In this document: positions 49,634 through 57,214 of the stretch, piece by piece
Layout: each line of letters opens with the position of its first letter
Position numbering within the stretch: position 1 is the stretch's first letter
NCBI RefSeq assembly: GCF_036378875.1
Contig: NZ_DASUVO010000045.1
Coordinates: 62,001-126,000 of the forward strand
From: Actinophytocola sp036378875
Lineage (GTDB): Bacteria > Actinomycetota > Actinomycetes > Mycobacteriales > Pseudonocardiaceae
Direction: 5' to 3'
DNA: 64,000 nt
Notes under the pieces: model-generated
What the model saw: only the letters and a program-made list of their open reading frames with translations
Told to the model about the DNA's origin: nothing
Database searches by the model: none
Translations under genes and position numbers: made by a program

Positions 49634-50565
49634 AGGTGACCCGCGTAGCTGTCGTAGGGTGCGTCCGGCTCGCCGGTGGGCCGGAAGTGGTCGATGTTCT
49701 GGAGGGTGGTGCCCCACTCGTCGCGTGGTTTCCACACCGCCTCGACACGCATGCCCATCCGCACGTCTTGCGCCGCGCAACCGAGGACCAGGTGGAGGAA
49801 GGCGATGTCGGCGCCGTCGAGGAGGATGTAGGCGGCCACGTAAGGAGGTTTGATGCGCTGCCCGAGGAAGGGCACGTTGACGATGCAGAACGTGGTGACT
49901 ATCCCGCGGTCGGGAAGCTCCACGTCCTCCTCGGTGGGCACGCCGTCGGTCGGGCAGGCGCCCCGCGGCGGGATGTAGACCTTGCGGCAGACCGGACAGC
50001 GCTGCCCGAGCAGCCGGCCCTCCGCCAACCCGCGCAGGTACAGGCTCTCCTCGGGGGAGGCCGAGTGCATGTAGTGCAGGTTGATGGGGGTCGTGATCAT
50101 GGTGAGTTCGTCGGCAGGCCGCGGTTCGGTTTCGGGTGCGTCGGGCGCGAAACACTCGATGTCGCGGATCCCGTTGCCGCCCTCCTCGGCCCACCGCGCA
50201 CGCACCCGCATGCCGGTGTGCACGTCCTGCGCGTCCACGGCGTGCAACATGGGCGTGTCAGCCCCGTCGAGCAGGATGAACGCCCACGCGAACGGATGCT
50301 GGAGTGGTTGTCCCGCAAGAGGTTCCGGCTGCCAACACCACGTGGTGACGGTCCCGGTGTGCGCCAACTCGATCAGTTCGGTGAGTGGCTCGCTGGTGAC
50401 GGGGTCGTACTCCGGCGGCGGTACGTGCACACGGCCGTCGGAGCCACGCGCTCCGAAGATCCGCCGCTGAGCGAGCCCGGTGACGAACCGACTCAAGGTC
50501 GGCCCGAGTGACCGGGTGTAGTCGAACCCGATGTCGAGCGGAGCAGACAACGGTGCCTGGGTCAC
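49630..50565 (-). CDS. Tandem DUF35 OB-fold protein (Rv3521-like partner of Ltp)
   Basis: 311 aa. Two OB-fold DUF35 units: an N-terminal one (VTTWCWQPEPLAGQPLQHPF, FAWAFILLDGADTPMLHAVD) and a C-terminal one with a zinc ribbon (RLLGQRCPVCRKVYIPPRGA, VTTFCIVNVPFLGQRIKPPY, AYILLDGADIAFLHLVLG). Only two cysteines of the first ribbon side are obvious plus ACPTDG. DUF35 proteins activate thiolase-like Ltp aldolases. GTG 50565 is the likely start, 8 nt from the KstR box. Confidence 0.84.
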   Translation of the reverse strand: MTQAPLSAPLDIGFDYTRSLGPTLSRFVTGLAQRRIFGARGSDGRVHVPPPEYDPVTSEPLTELIELAHTGTVTTWCWQPEPLAGQPLQHPFAWAFILLDGADTPMLHAVDAQDVHTGMRVRARWAEEGGNGIRDIECFAPDAPETEPRPADELTMITTPINLHYMHSASPEESLYLRGLAEGRLLGQRCPVCRKVYIPPRGACPTDGVPTEEDVELPDRGIVTTFCIVNVPFLGQRIKPPYVAAYILLDGADIAFLHLVLGCAAQDVRMGMRVEAVWKPRDEWGTTLQNIDHFRPTGEPDAPYDSYAGHL

Positions 50566-50573
50566 CCCCAGAG

Positions 50574-50587
50574 TGAAACACGTTCTA
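50574..50587. promoter_or_regulatory. KstR operator upstream of the DUF35-ltp operon
   Basis: TGAAACACGTTCTA (minus strand TAGAACGTGTTTCA). The leftward hexamer would be CACTCT, poorer than elsewhere, and 4 nt from the GTG, so this promoter may be weaker or use another start. Confidence 0.82.
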
Positions 50588-50610
50588 CTTTGGCGAGCAA
50601 GTGTCGCTGC

Positions 50611-50865
50611 TCAGCCGACCCAGATCACCTCGAGCACATCCACAAGGAGTTGATCGTCCAGGATCAGGTAGATCACCAGGCCCTGCCGGTCGGCTTCGAA
50701 AGGAAGTTGGCGGACTGCGGCCTTGGGGTTGTCTTCGTTATGGGGGAGGCCATGCCACGGGACGAGTTCGAGCACGCCGAGGACCTGGGCGTAGTGCTCC
50801 AGGGCGTCGTCGGGGAGTGCTGCTATCTGATCCAGAGCCGTGTGGTCGGTCCGGACTCGGTACAC
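50611..50865 (-). CDS. RelE/ParE-type toxin-like small protein
   Basis: 84 aa from GTG 50865. YRVRTDHTALDQIAALPDDA and QLPFEADRQGLVIYLILDDQ followed by LLVDVLEVIWVG match the short RelE-like toxin fold in size and in the strand/DDxxxVDVLEVxWxG ending. It starts 1 nt after the upstream partner gene's stop (TAG), so it is coupled to it. Not validated; ribonuclease residues are not clear. Confidence 0.62.
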   Translation of the reverse strand: MYRVRTDHTALDQIAALPDDALEHYAQVLGVLELVPWHGLPHNEDNPKAAVRQLPFEADRQGLVIYLILDDQLLVDVLEVIWVG

Positions 50866-50866
50866 G

Positions 50867-51205
50867 CTATCGGCCCAGCCGCTCCGCTATGAGTTCCTTG
50901 ATGTCTTCGAGCGGGACCGAGTCGGGCGGTTCTTCTCCGGTGCGTAGCCGCTCTTCTGCCCGCGCGAGCATCTCTCGGTAGCCGTTGTGGCCGAGATACG
51001 TGGTGATCATGGCGCGGCGTCGCCAACTGTCCAGGATCCGGTACACGCAGTCCAGTTCTAACGACTCGGCCGCTTCCTTCAGCGCGTTCCGCCACTGCCG
51101 ATCGAAGTCGGCCTGCTCCTCCGGCACGATCGCAGCCCTGACCTCCTTGGGAGAGGCCTCCCTGAAGTCGATCGACCTGGGTGGTGCGACGGGTTCCGCT
51201 GCCAT
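50867..51205 (-). CDS. DUF6247-like putative antitoxin
   Basis: 112 aa from ATG 51205. AAIVPEEQADFDRQWRNALK, AESLELDCVYRILDSWRRRA, LGHNGYREMLARAEERLRTG. This is the pattern I associate with the actinomycete DUF6247 family found upstream of small RelE-like genes. Upstream position, acidic helical make-up and tight coupling suit an antitoxin. The pair interrupts what would otherwise be the Rv3520c/Rv3521 divergent region of the sterol cluster. Confidence 0.6.
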   Translation of the reverse strand: MAAEPVAPPRSIDFREASPKEVRAAIVPEEQADFDRQWRNALKEAAESLELDCVYRILDSWRRRAMITTYLGHNGYREMLARAEERLRTGEEPPDSVPLEDIKELIAERLGR

Positions 51206-51268
51206 GGGTCCAGCTTAGTCGCCAGGCGCGAAAATGGCCTTGTATCGAACGGGTGATCTAGTTCGAGT

Positions 51269-51282
51269 TGGAACACGTTCTA
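51269..51282. promoter_or_regulatory. KstR operator for the Rv3520c-like gene
   Basis: TGGAACACGTTCTA. The terminal TA begins TACTAT (51281-51286), 6 nt before ATG 51293. Same leaderless geometry as hsaA and fadD19. Confidence 0.9.
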
Positions 51283-51292
51283 CTATGCGCGT

Positions 51293-52333
51293 ATGAAGCT
51301 TGGACTGCAGCTCGGGTACTGGGGCGCCGGTATGCCGGCCAACGCGGCGGAGATGGTCGCCGTCGCTGACGAGGTCGGGTTCGACTCCGTGTTCACCGCC
51401 GAGTCGTGGGGGTCGGACGTCTTCACGCCGCTGGCCTGGTGGGGGTCGGCGACGCGGAACGTGCGGCTCGGCACGGCCGTCGCGCAGTTGTCGGCTCGTA
51501 CGCCGACCGCCGTCGCGATGGCCGCGCTCACCCTCGACCACCTGTCCGGTGGGCGGGCCATCCTGGGGCTGGGCGTGTCCGGTCCGCAGGTCGTCGAGGG
51601 GTGGTACGGCGCGCCGTTCGGCAAGCCGCTCGGGCGCACCCGCGAGTACGTCGACGTCGTGCGGCAGGTCCTCGCGCGTGAGGCGCCGGTCATCAACGAT
51701 GGGCCGCACTACCCGCTGCCCTACACCGGGCCCGGCGCCGACGGGCTCGGCCGGCCGCTCAAGCCGATCACGCACCCGCTGCGCAAGGACCTGCCCATCT
51801 GGCTCGGCGCGGAGGGGCCGAAGAACGTCGCGCTCACCGCCGAGATCGCCGACGGCTGGCTCGCGATCTTCTTCACCGAGAAGCTCGCCGACCAGTACAA
51901 CTCCTGGCTCGACGAGGGCTTCGCCCGGCCCGGCGCACGGCGGTCGCGGGCGGACTTCGAGGTCGCCGCCAGTGTGACGGTCCGGGTCACCGACGACGCG
52001 CCGGCCGAGTTCGACCGGCTCCGGCCGGTCCTCGCGCTCTACGCGGGCGGGATGGGCGCCGAGCAGAAGAACTTCCACGCGGACCTGTTGCGCCGCATGG
52101 GGTACGGCGAGGTGGTCGACGAGGTCACCGCGCTCTTCCGGTCCGGGCGCAAGGCCGAGGCGGCGGCCGTGGTGCCCGACGAGCTGATCCGGGACATCGC
52201 CATCATCGGCAACGCCGAGCAGGTCCGGACGCAGGTCAAGCAGTGGGCAGACCGCGGCGTGACGATGCTGATGGTCAGTCCGAGGACCGTCGAGGAGGCG
52301 CGCACGCTCGCGGAGGTCCTTGCCGAGAACTGA
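51293..52333 (+). CDS. F420-dependent LLM oxidoreductase, Rv3520c-like
   Basis: 346 aa, one residue shorter than I recall for Mtb Rv3520c. LQLGYWGAGMPANAAEMVAV, RNVRLGTAVAQLSARTPTAV, GGRAILGLGVSGPQVVEGWY, LPIWLGAEGPKNVALTAEIA, VTMLMVSPRTVEEARTLAEV. F420-dependent luciferase-like fold. Its stop codon (52331-52333) is the first three bases of the next KstR box, so the two genes are separately promoted. Role in sterol metabolism unknown. Confidence 0.86.
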   Translation: MKLGLQLGYWGAGMPANAAEMVAVADEVGFDSVFTAESWGSDVFTPLAWWGSATRNVRLGTAVAQLSARTPTAVAMAALTLDHLSGGRAILGLGVSGPQVVEGWYGAPFGKPLGRTREYVDVVRQVLAREAPVINDGPHYPLPYTGPGADGLGRPLKPITHPLRKDLPIWLGAEGPKNVALTAEIADGWLAIFFTEKLADQYNSWLDEGFARPGARRSRADFEVAASVTVRVTDDAPAEFDRLRPVLALYAGGMGAEQKNFHADLLRRMGYGEVVDEVTALFRSGRKAEAAAVVPDELIRDIAIIGNAEQVRTQVKQWADRGVTMLMVSPRTVEEARTLAEVLAEN

Positions 52334-52344
52334 AACACGTTCTA
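52331..52344. promoter_or_regulatory. KstR operator for the acyl-CoA synthetase gene
   Basis: TGAAACACGTTCTA, overlapping the upstream gene's TGA stop. The terminal TA begins TAGATT (52343-52348), 6 nt from GTG 52355. Confidence 0.89.
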
Positions 52345-52354
52345 GATTGGTTCG

Positions 52355-53893
52355 GTGGCCTCCATCGGACTGTGGAACATCGCCCGTGAGCAACCGGAAC
52401 GGACCGCGGTCGTCGACCCGGACGGCCGGCAGGTGACCTACGCCGAAATGGCCGCCGCGGCCGACAGGTACGGCCGCGGCTTCCAGGCGATGGGTCTCGA
52501 ACCGGGTGACGCGGTCGTCCTGTTGCTGCCCAACGGCATCGATCTCGTGTCCGTCTACTTTGGTGCGTACCAGACCGGCCTGTACGTCGTGATGGCCAAC
52601 TGGCACCTGGTCGGTGCGGAAGTCGCGTACCTCATCGAGGACAGCGGCGCGAAGGCGTTCATCGTGCACGAACGTTTCGCCGAGACCGCGTCGGACGCGT
52701 TGGCGCGCACCGGTGTCCGGGGTTTCGCGGTCGGCGAGGTACCTGGGTTCACGCCGCTCGACGAGCTGGGCAAGGGCGAGACCGGCCGCCCGGACGAGCG
52801 GACCGCCGGCTCGCCGATGCTGTACACGTCGGGCACGACCGGTCGGCCCAAGGGCGTGCGGCGCCCGCTGACCGGCGCGAACCCCGACGAGGTCCCGCCG
52901 ATGACCACATGGTTCTTCGGGATCTTCGGGCTCGGCCCGTTCGGTGACCACGTGCACCTCTGCGGCTCGCCCATGTACCACACGGCCGTGCTGAACTTCG
53001 TCGCGCACTCCGTCCAGTTGGGACACACGGCCGTGCTGATGGATCGCTGGCGGCCGGAGGAGATGCTGCGGCTGATCGAGAAGTACCGCGTGACCCACAG
53101 CCACATGGTGCCGACACAGTTCCACCGGCTGCTCGAACTGCCGGAGGACGTGCGCGAACGCTACGACGTCTCCTCGCTGCGCTGCATGATCCACGGCGCG
53201 GCGCCGTGCCCGCAGGAGGTCAAGCGGCGCATGCTGGACTGGTGGGGCCCGGTGGTCGTCGAGTACTACGCGGCCACCGAGGGCGGCGGCACGACGATCA
53301 TGGCCGACGAGTGGCTGCAGAAACCGGGTTCGGTGGGCCGCCCGTGGCCGGGTTCGGTGGTCAAGGTGCTCGACGACGCGGGCGAGGAGGTGCCACCCGG
53401 CACCCCGGGGCTCGTGTACATGCGGATGGGCACCTCGAACTTCTCGTACCACAAGGACGAGGAGAAGACGAAGGCCGCGCGCGTCGGCGACCTGTTCACG
53501 TTGGGGGACATCGGATACCTCGACGAGGACGGGTACCTGTTCCTGTGCGACCGCAAGGCCGACATGATCATCTCCGGCGGGGTGAACATCTACCCGGCGG
53601 AGATCGAGAACACGCTCGCGGTGCACGAGAAGGTCGCGGACGTCGCGGTTTTCGGGGTGCCGAACCCGGACTGGGGCGAGGAGATCAAGGCGGTCGTGCG
53701 GCCCGCCGACGGGATCGCGCCGGGCGACGAGCTGACAACCGAGCTGCTCGCGTTCGCCACGGAGCGGCTCGCCAAGTTCAAGCTGCCCCGCTCCATCGAC
53801 TACGTCGACGAACTACCCCGCGACCCGAACGGCAAGCTGTACAAACGAAAGCTTCGCGACCCGTACTGGGCCGACCAGGAACGCGCCATCTGA
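52355..53893 (+). CDS. Acyl-CoA synthetase (FadD-type), KstR-controlled
   Basis: 512 aa ANL-superfamily ligase from GTG 52355. P-loop SPMLYTSGTTGRPKGVRRPL, EYYAATEGGGTTIMADEWLQ (A5), GDIGYLDEDGYLFLCDRKAD (A7), MIISGGVNIYPAEIENTLAV (A8) and LPRDPNGKLYKRKLRDPYWA with the A10 Lys. It adenylates a carboxylate and loads CoA. The KstR box implies a steroid side-chain acid; its sequence does not match FadD17 or FadD19 as I recall them, so I give no symbol. Confidence 0.85.
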   Translation: MASIGLWNIAREQPERTAVVDPDGRQVTYAEMAAAADRYGRGFQAMGLEPGDAVVLLLPNGIDLVSVYFGAYQTGLYVVMANWHLVGAEVAYLIEDSGAKAFIVHERFAETASDALARTGVRGFAVGEVPGFTPLDELGKGETGRPDERTAGSPMLYTSGTTGRPKGVRRPLTGANPDEVPPMTTWFFGIFGLGPFGDHVHLCGSPMYHTAVLNFVAHSVQLGHTAVLMDRWRPEEMLRLIEKYRVTHSHMVPTQFHRLLELPEDVRERYDVSSLRCMIHGAAPCPQEVKRRMLDWWGPVVVEYYAATEGGGTTIMADEWLQKPGSVGRPWPGSVVKVLDDAGEEVPPGTPGLVYMRMGTSNFSYHKDEEKTKAARVGDLFTLGDIGYLDEDGYLFLCDRKADMIISGGVNIYPAEIENTLAVHEKVADVAVFGVPNPDWGEEIKAVVRPADGIAPGDELTTELLAFATERLAKFKLPRSIDYVDELPRDPNGKLYKRKLRDPYWADQERAI

Positions 53894-53989
53894 CCGGACA
53901 AGCCAGACCCGGCCCAGTGCTTTGACTGCCTGCGCCGGCTCCGACGCGAGGGCCGACCGCTGTGATTAGGCGCGTTCGGCACGGCGGCG

Positions 53990-54350
53990 CTGCTGTGAAA
54001 GGCGCGTTGGCTCGTCCACCCCAGATCCACCGATGATCATGCCGCCCGCGCGAGGTTCTGTGGCTCCGCGGGCGAAGCCCGCTTCGCGGGCAGTGTCCGC
54101 GTGCCGAAGGACGCCTGCCACCGGCGATGTCTCGAAAAGACGCTTTCGGGTCATTGAATGTCATCAGCGCGTCTTTCGAGACATCGGTGATGCCCCGAAC
54201 GCGTCTTTCGGGACCCGCGAAGCGCCTGACCAGGCCCACAACTCTCGGGATGTGCGACATCCCGACAAGATCATCGGCGGATCTGGGTCCACCGCTAGGA
54301 ACGCGCCGGTCACCACACCGCGTGTGTGGTGACCGCGCCTTTCGCAGCGA
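53990..54350. repeat. Nested palindromic non-coding element, about 360 bp
   Basis: Outer arms CTGCTGTGAAAGGCGCG (53990-54006) and CGCGCCTTTCGCAGCGA (54334-54350). Second arms CCACCCCAGATCCACCGATG (54016-) against the 54269-54292 region. Internal hairpins: 54125-54143 with 54168-54185, and GTCACCACAC...GTGTGGTGAC (54309-54332). The motif GCGTCTTTCGGGAC recurs. No credible ORF. Lies in the 847-nt gap between the FadD gene and echA19. Confidence 0.78.
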
Positions 54351-54402
54351 GACCCGGCGAACCGCGGCGGTGACGCCACTGAGGTCCGCGCCGCTTGTGA
54401 AA

Positions 54403-54702
54403 CCGGCGGCCTCCGGCCCCCGGTTTCCAGCGTACCGGGCACCACCGACAATCCCGGCCGCTCCGGCTGCCGCCTGTGGACAACCTGCGCGTGTCCAACA
54501 CACTGAACCCGCGTGTCCAACCACACCGACCGGTGAGTTCAACAGTCATGCACGTGACTGAATTGTTGAACTCACCGGTCCAGATTGTTGGACACGCGGG
54601 TCTGGAGTGTTGGACACGCGCGGGGTGTGGATGACCTCGGGCTACGGCGGCGGGAATGTCGGTGGGTTGCCGTAGGCTGGAAACCGGGGGGCCGGAGGCC
54701 GG
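54403..54702. repeat. Full-length GTGTCCAACA palindromic repeat, about 300 bp
   Basis: Left arm 54403-54544 and right arm 54564-54702 are imperfect reverse complements. Outermost: GGCCTCCGGCCCCCGGTTTC against AAACCGGGGGGCCGGAGGCC. Inner: ACCGGTGAGTTCAACA against TTGTTGAACTCACCGGT. GTGTCCAACA occurs in both arms, and the right arm recurs at 44384-44515. No ORF of note. The 54703-54740 remainder holds nothing visible. Confidence 0.8.
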
Positions 54703-54740
54703 TCCCCGGTGGTTCGGCCGGCCCGGCCGGCCGGGTGGGG

Positions 54741-55511
54741 CTACTTGCCTTCGAAGTTTGGCTTTCGTTTTTCTGCGAAGGCTTTTGGGCCTTCCTTTGC
54801 GTCGGCGCTGCGGAAGACCGCCATGCCGTTGCGGGCGTCGATCTCGAAGGCCTCGTTTTCCGGTAGGCCTTCCGTCTCGCGGATCGTGCGGAGCATCGCC
54901 TGTACCGCCAAGGGGCCGTTCGCCGCGATCGTGTGGGCGATCTCCATGGCCTTCGGCAACGCTTCGCCGTCTGGGACCACGTGGCCGATCAGGCCCATCT
55001 GGAGTGCCTCGTCCGCTCGGAGGTGTCGGCCGGTCAGCAGTACGTCCATTGCCAGCGTGTACGGGATCTGACGGGGTAGCCGCACGGCCGAGCCGCCCAG
55101 TGGGTACAGGCCCCACCGTGCCTCCGAGACGCCGAAGCGGGCACTCGAACCGGCCACGCGGATGTCCGTGGCCTGCAGGATCTCCGTGCCGCCCGCGATG
55201 GCGGGGCCCTCGACGGCCGCGATGAGGGGCTTGGTCAGGCGGCGGCCCTTCAGCAGCGGCTCGATCCTCGCCGCGTCGAAGGACGACTCGCCCGGGTGGT
55301 TGGCGGTCATCGCCTTCAGGTCGGCGCCCGCGCAGAACGCGCCGCCCGCGCCGGTCAGGATGCAGCAGCGGATGGACTCGTCCTCGTCCACGCGGTCCCA
55401 CGCCTCGCGCATGATCTTGAGCATCTCGGAGGACAGTGCGTTTCTGGCCTCCGGGCGGTTCATCGTCACGATCAGCACGTGCTCGTCCTGCTCGACTAGG
55501 CAGTCCGCCAT
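54741..55511 (-). CDS. echA19: Side-chain enoyl-CoA hydratase EchA19
   Basis: 256 aa crotonase. VLIVTMNRPEARNALSSEML, ILTGAGGAFCAGADLKAMTA (oxyanion loop), VEGPAIAGGTEILQATDIRV, FGVSEARWGLYPLGGSAVRL, ending AKEGPKAFAEKRKPNFEGK. These match Mtb EchA19 (Rv3516) closely; it hydrates steroid side-chain enoyl-CoAs. ATG 55511 has GGAGG 8 nt upstream. Divergent from fadD19 with one KstR box, as in Mtb. Confidence 0.92.
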   Translation of the reverse strand: MADCLVEQDEHVLIVTMNRPEARNALSSEMLKIMREAWDRVDEDESIRCCILTGAGGAFCAGADLKAMTANHPGESSFDAARIEPLLKGRRLTKPLIAAVEGPAIAGGTEILQATDIRVAGSSARFGVSEARWGLYPLGGSAVRLPRQIPYTLAMDVLLTGRHLRADEALQMGLIGHVVPDGEALPKAMEIAHTIAANGPLAVQAMLRTIRETEGLPENEAFEIDARNGMAVFRSADAKEGPKAFAEKRKPNFEGK

Positions 55512-55544
55512 CAATTCACCTCCGAGAAGGGCATTGCCAGGAAC

Positions 55545-55558
55545 GATAACACGTTCTA
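55545..55558. promoter_or_regulatory. KstR operator between echA19 and fadD19
   Basis: GATAACACGTTCTA. The rightward TA starts TAGTTT (55557-55562), 6 nt before the fadD19 GTG. The leftward transcript would have a leader with a normal ribosome binding site for echA19. Confidence 0.89.
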
Positions 55559-55568
55559 GTTTAGTCCC

Positions 55569-57194
55569 GTGGCCCTCAACATCGCGGACCTCTTCGAGCA
55601 TGCAGTCGACGCTTTTCCGGACCGGGTCGCGATCGCGTGCGGCGACCGCACGGCGACCTACGCCGAGCTGGAAGGGCGTGCCAACCAACTGGCCCATCAC
55701 CTGGCCGAACAGGGTATCGGGCACGGCAACCACGTCGGGTTCTACACGCGCAACTCCATCGAGGCGATCGAGACGTTGCTCGCCGTGTACAAACTGCGCG
55801 CGGTGCCGGTTAACGTGAACTACCGCTATGTCGAGAACGAGTTGCGATATCTGTTCGACAACGCCGATCTCGTCGCGGTCGTCCACGAACGGCGCTACTC
55901 CGACAAGGTGACCGCGGTCCTGCCGGACACGCCGGGTGTCCGGCACACGATCGTCATCGAGGACGGCACCGACCTGGAGTCCGGGAGCGTCGAGTACGAG
56001 GCCGCGCTCGCGGCCCAGCGGACCGACCGGGACTTCGACGAACGCAGCCCCGACGACATCTACATCCTGTTCACCGGCGGCACCACCGGCTTCCCCAAGG
56101 GCGTCATGTGGCGCCACGAGGACGTCTGGCGCACGCTCGGCGGCGGCATCGACTTCTACACCGGCGAGCACCTGGCCGACGAGTGGACGCAGTCGGAGAA
56201 GGGCAAGGAGTCCGGCGGCATGACCCGGCTCCCGTGCGCGCCGCTGATCCACGGCGCGGCCCAGTGGGCGACGCTGCCCTCGCTGTTCGCCGGCGACAAG
56301 GTGGTCCTGCTGCCGCAGTTCGACGCGCACGAGGTGTGGAAGGCGGTCGAACGGCACAAGGTCCAGGTGATGACGATCGTCGGCGACGCGATGGCGCGGC
56401 CGCTGCTCGAGGCGCTCCGCGAGGGCGGCTACGACGTCTCCTCGGTCTTCGCGTTCTCGAGCCACGCCGCGCTGTTCTCGCCGTCGGTGAAGGAGCAGTT
56501 CCTCGAGGTGCTGCCACCGAACGCGGTGATCACCGACGCCATCGGCTCGTCGGAGTCCGGCTTCCAGGGCATCGGCCTGATCCTCAAGGGCACCAAGGTG
56601 GACTCCAGCCTGCCCAGGGTGAAGAGCGGCCCCAAGACCATCGTGATCAACGACGACAACCAGAAGACCGCGCCGGGTGAGGTCGGCTGGCTCGCGCGTG
56701 GCGGGCACGTGCCGGTCGGCTACTACAAGGACCCGGAGAAGACCGCGACGATCTTCCGTGAGGTCGACGGCGAGCGGTACGTGGTGGCCGGCGACTACGC
56801 CCGGTTGGAGGAGGACGGCACGATCACGTTGCTGGGCCGGGGAAACGTCTCGATCAACACCGGCGGCGAGAAGGTGTTCCCCGAGGAGGTCGAGGCGGCG
56901 CTGAAGTCCCACCCGGACGTGTACGACGCGCTCGTGGTCGGTGTGCCGGACGAGCGGCTCGGGCAGCGGGTCGCGGCGCTCGTGCAGCCGTGGGAGGGTC
57001 GCGAGATCGACTTCGCGGCACTCGACGCGCACGTGCGCGGGCACGTCGCCGGGTACAAGACGCCACGCAGCGTCTGGACCGTCGAGCAGATCGGCCGCGC
57101 GCCGAGCGGAAAACCCGACTATCCCTGGGCGAAGAAGTACGCGGAAGAGAACGAACCGGCGTGGAAGGCGGCCAATGTCGCTGCGGGAGCGTAG
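55569..57194 (+). CDS. fadD19: Steroid-CoA ligase FadD19
   Basis: 541 aa ANL ligase from GTG 55569, resembling Mtb FadD19 (Rv3515c) throughout. LFTGGTTGFPKGVMWRHEDV (P-loop), DAIGSSESGFQGIGLILKGT, VVAGDYARLEEDGTITLLGR, GNVSINTGGEKVFPEEVEAA, RAPSGKPDYPWAKKYAEENE with the A10 Lys. FadD19 activates C27 cholestenoate-type sterol acids made by CYP125. The KstR box and divergent echA19 support this. Confidence 0.94.
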   Translation: MALNIADLFEHAVDAFPDRVAIACGDRTATYAELEGRANQLAHHLAEQGIGHGNHVGFYTRNSIEAIETLLAVYKLRAVPVNVNYRYVENELRYLFDNADLVAVVHERRYSDKVTAVLPDTPGVRHTIVIEDGTDLESGSVEYEAALAAQRTDRDFDERSPDDIYILFTGGTTGFPKGVMWRHEDVWRTLGGGIDFYTGEHLADEWTQSEKGKESGGMTRLPCAPLIHGAAQWATLPSLFAGDKVVLLPQFDAHEVWKAVERHKVQVMTIVGDAMARPLLEALREGGYDVSSVFAFSSHAALFSPSVKEQFLEVLPPNAVITDAIGSSESGFQGIGLILKGTKVDSSLPRVKSGPKTIVINDDNQKTAPGEVGWLARGGHVPVGYYKDPEKTATIFREVDGERYVVAGDYARLEEDGTITLLGRGNVSINTGGEKVFPEEVEAALKSHPDVYDALVVGVPDERLGQRVAALVQPWEGREIDFAALDAHVRGHVAGYKTPRSVWTVEQIGRAPSGKPDYPWAKKYAEENEPAWKAANVAAGA

Positions 57195-57214
57195 TGAAGG
57201 AGGCGGCTGGGCGG

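Noticed and set aside
51215..53626. An 803-codon open frame on the minus strand across the Rv3520c-like and FadD genes
   Set aside because: It is antisense to two well-supported enzymes, is Arg/His/Val-rich low-complexity text typical of GC-rich shadow frames, and has no recognisable domain.
52355..53893. Assignment of the ligase as FadD17
   Set aside because: The remembered FadD17 sequence does not align over the P-loop region or C-terminus; only the KstR box links it to sterols, so no symbol is given.
54585..54866. Short plus-strand open frame reading from the palindromic repeat into the 3' end of echA19
   Set aside because: It starts inside the inverted repeat and continues antisense to echA19; the translation is low-complexity and the repeat itself explains its start.
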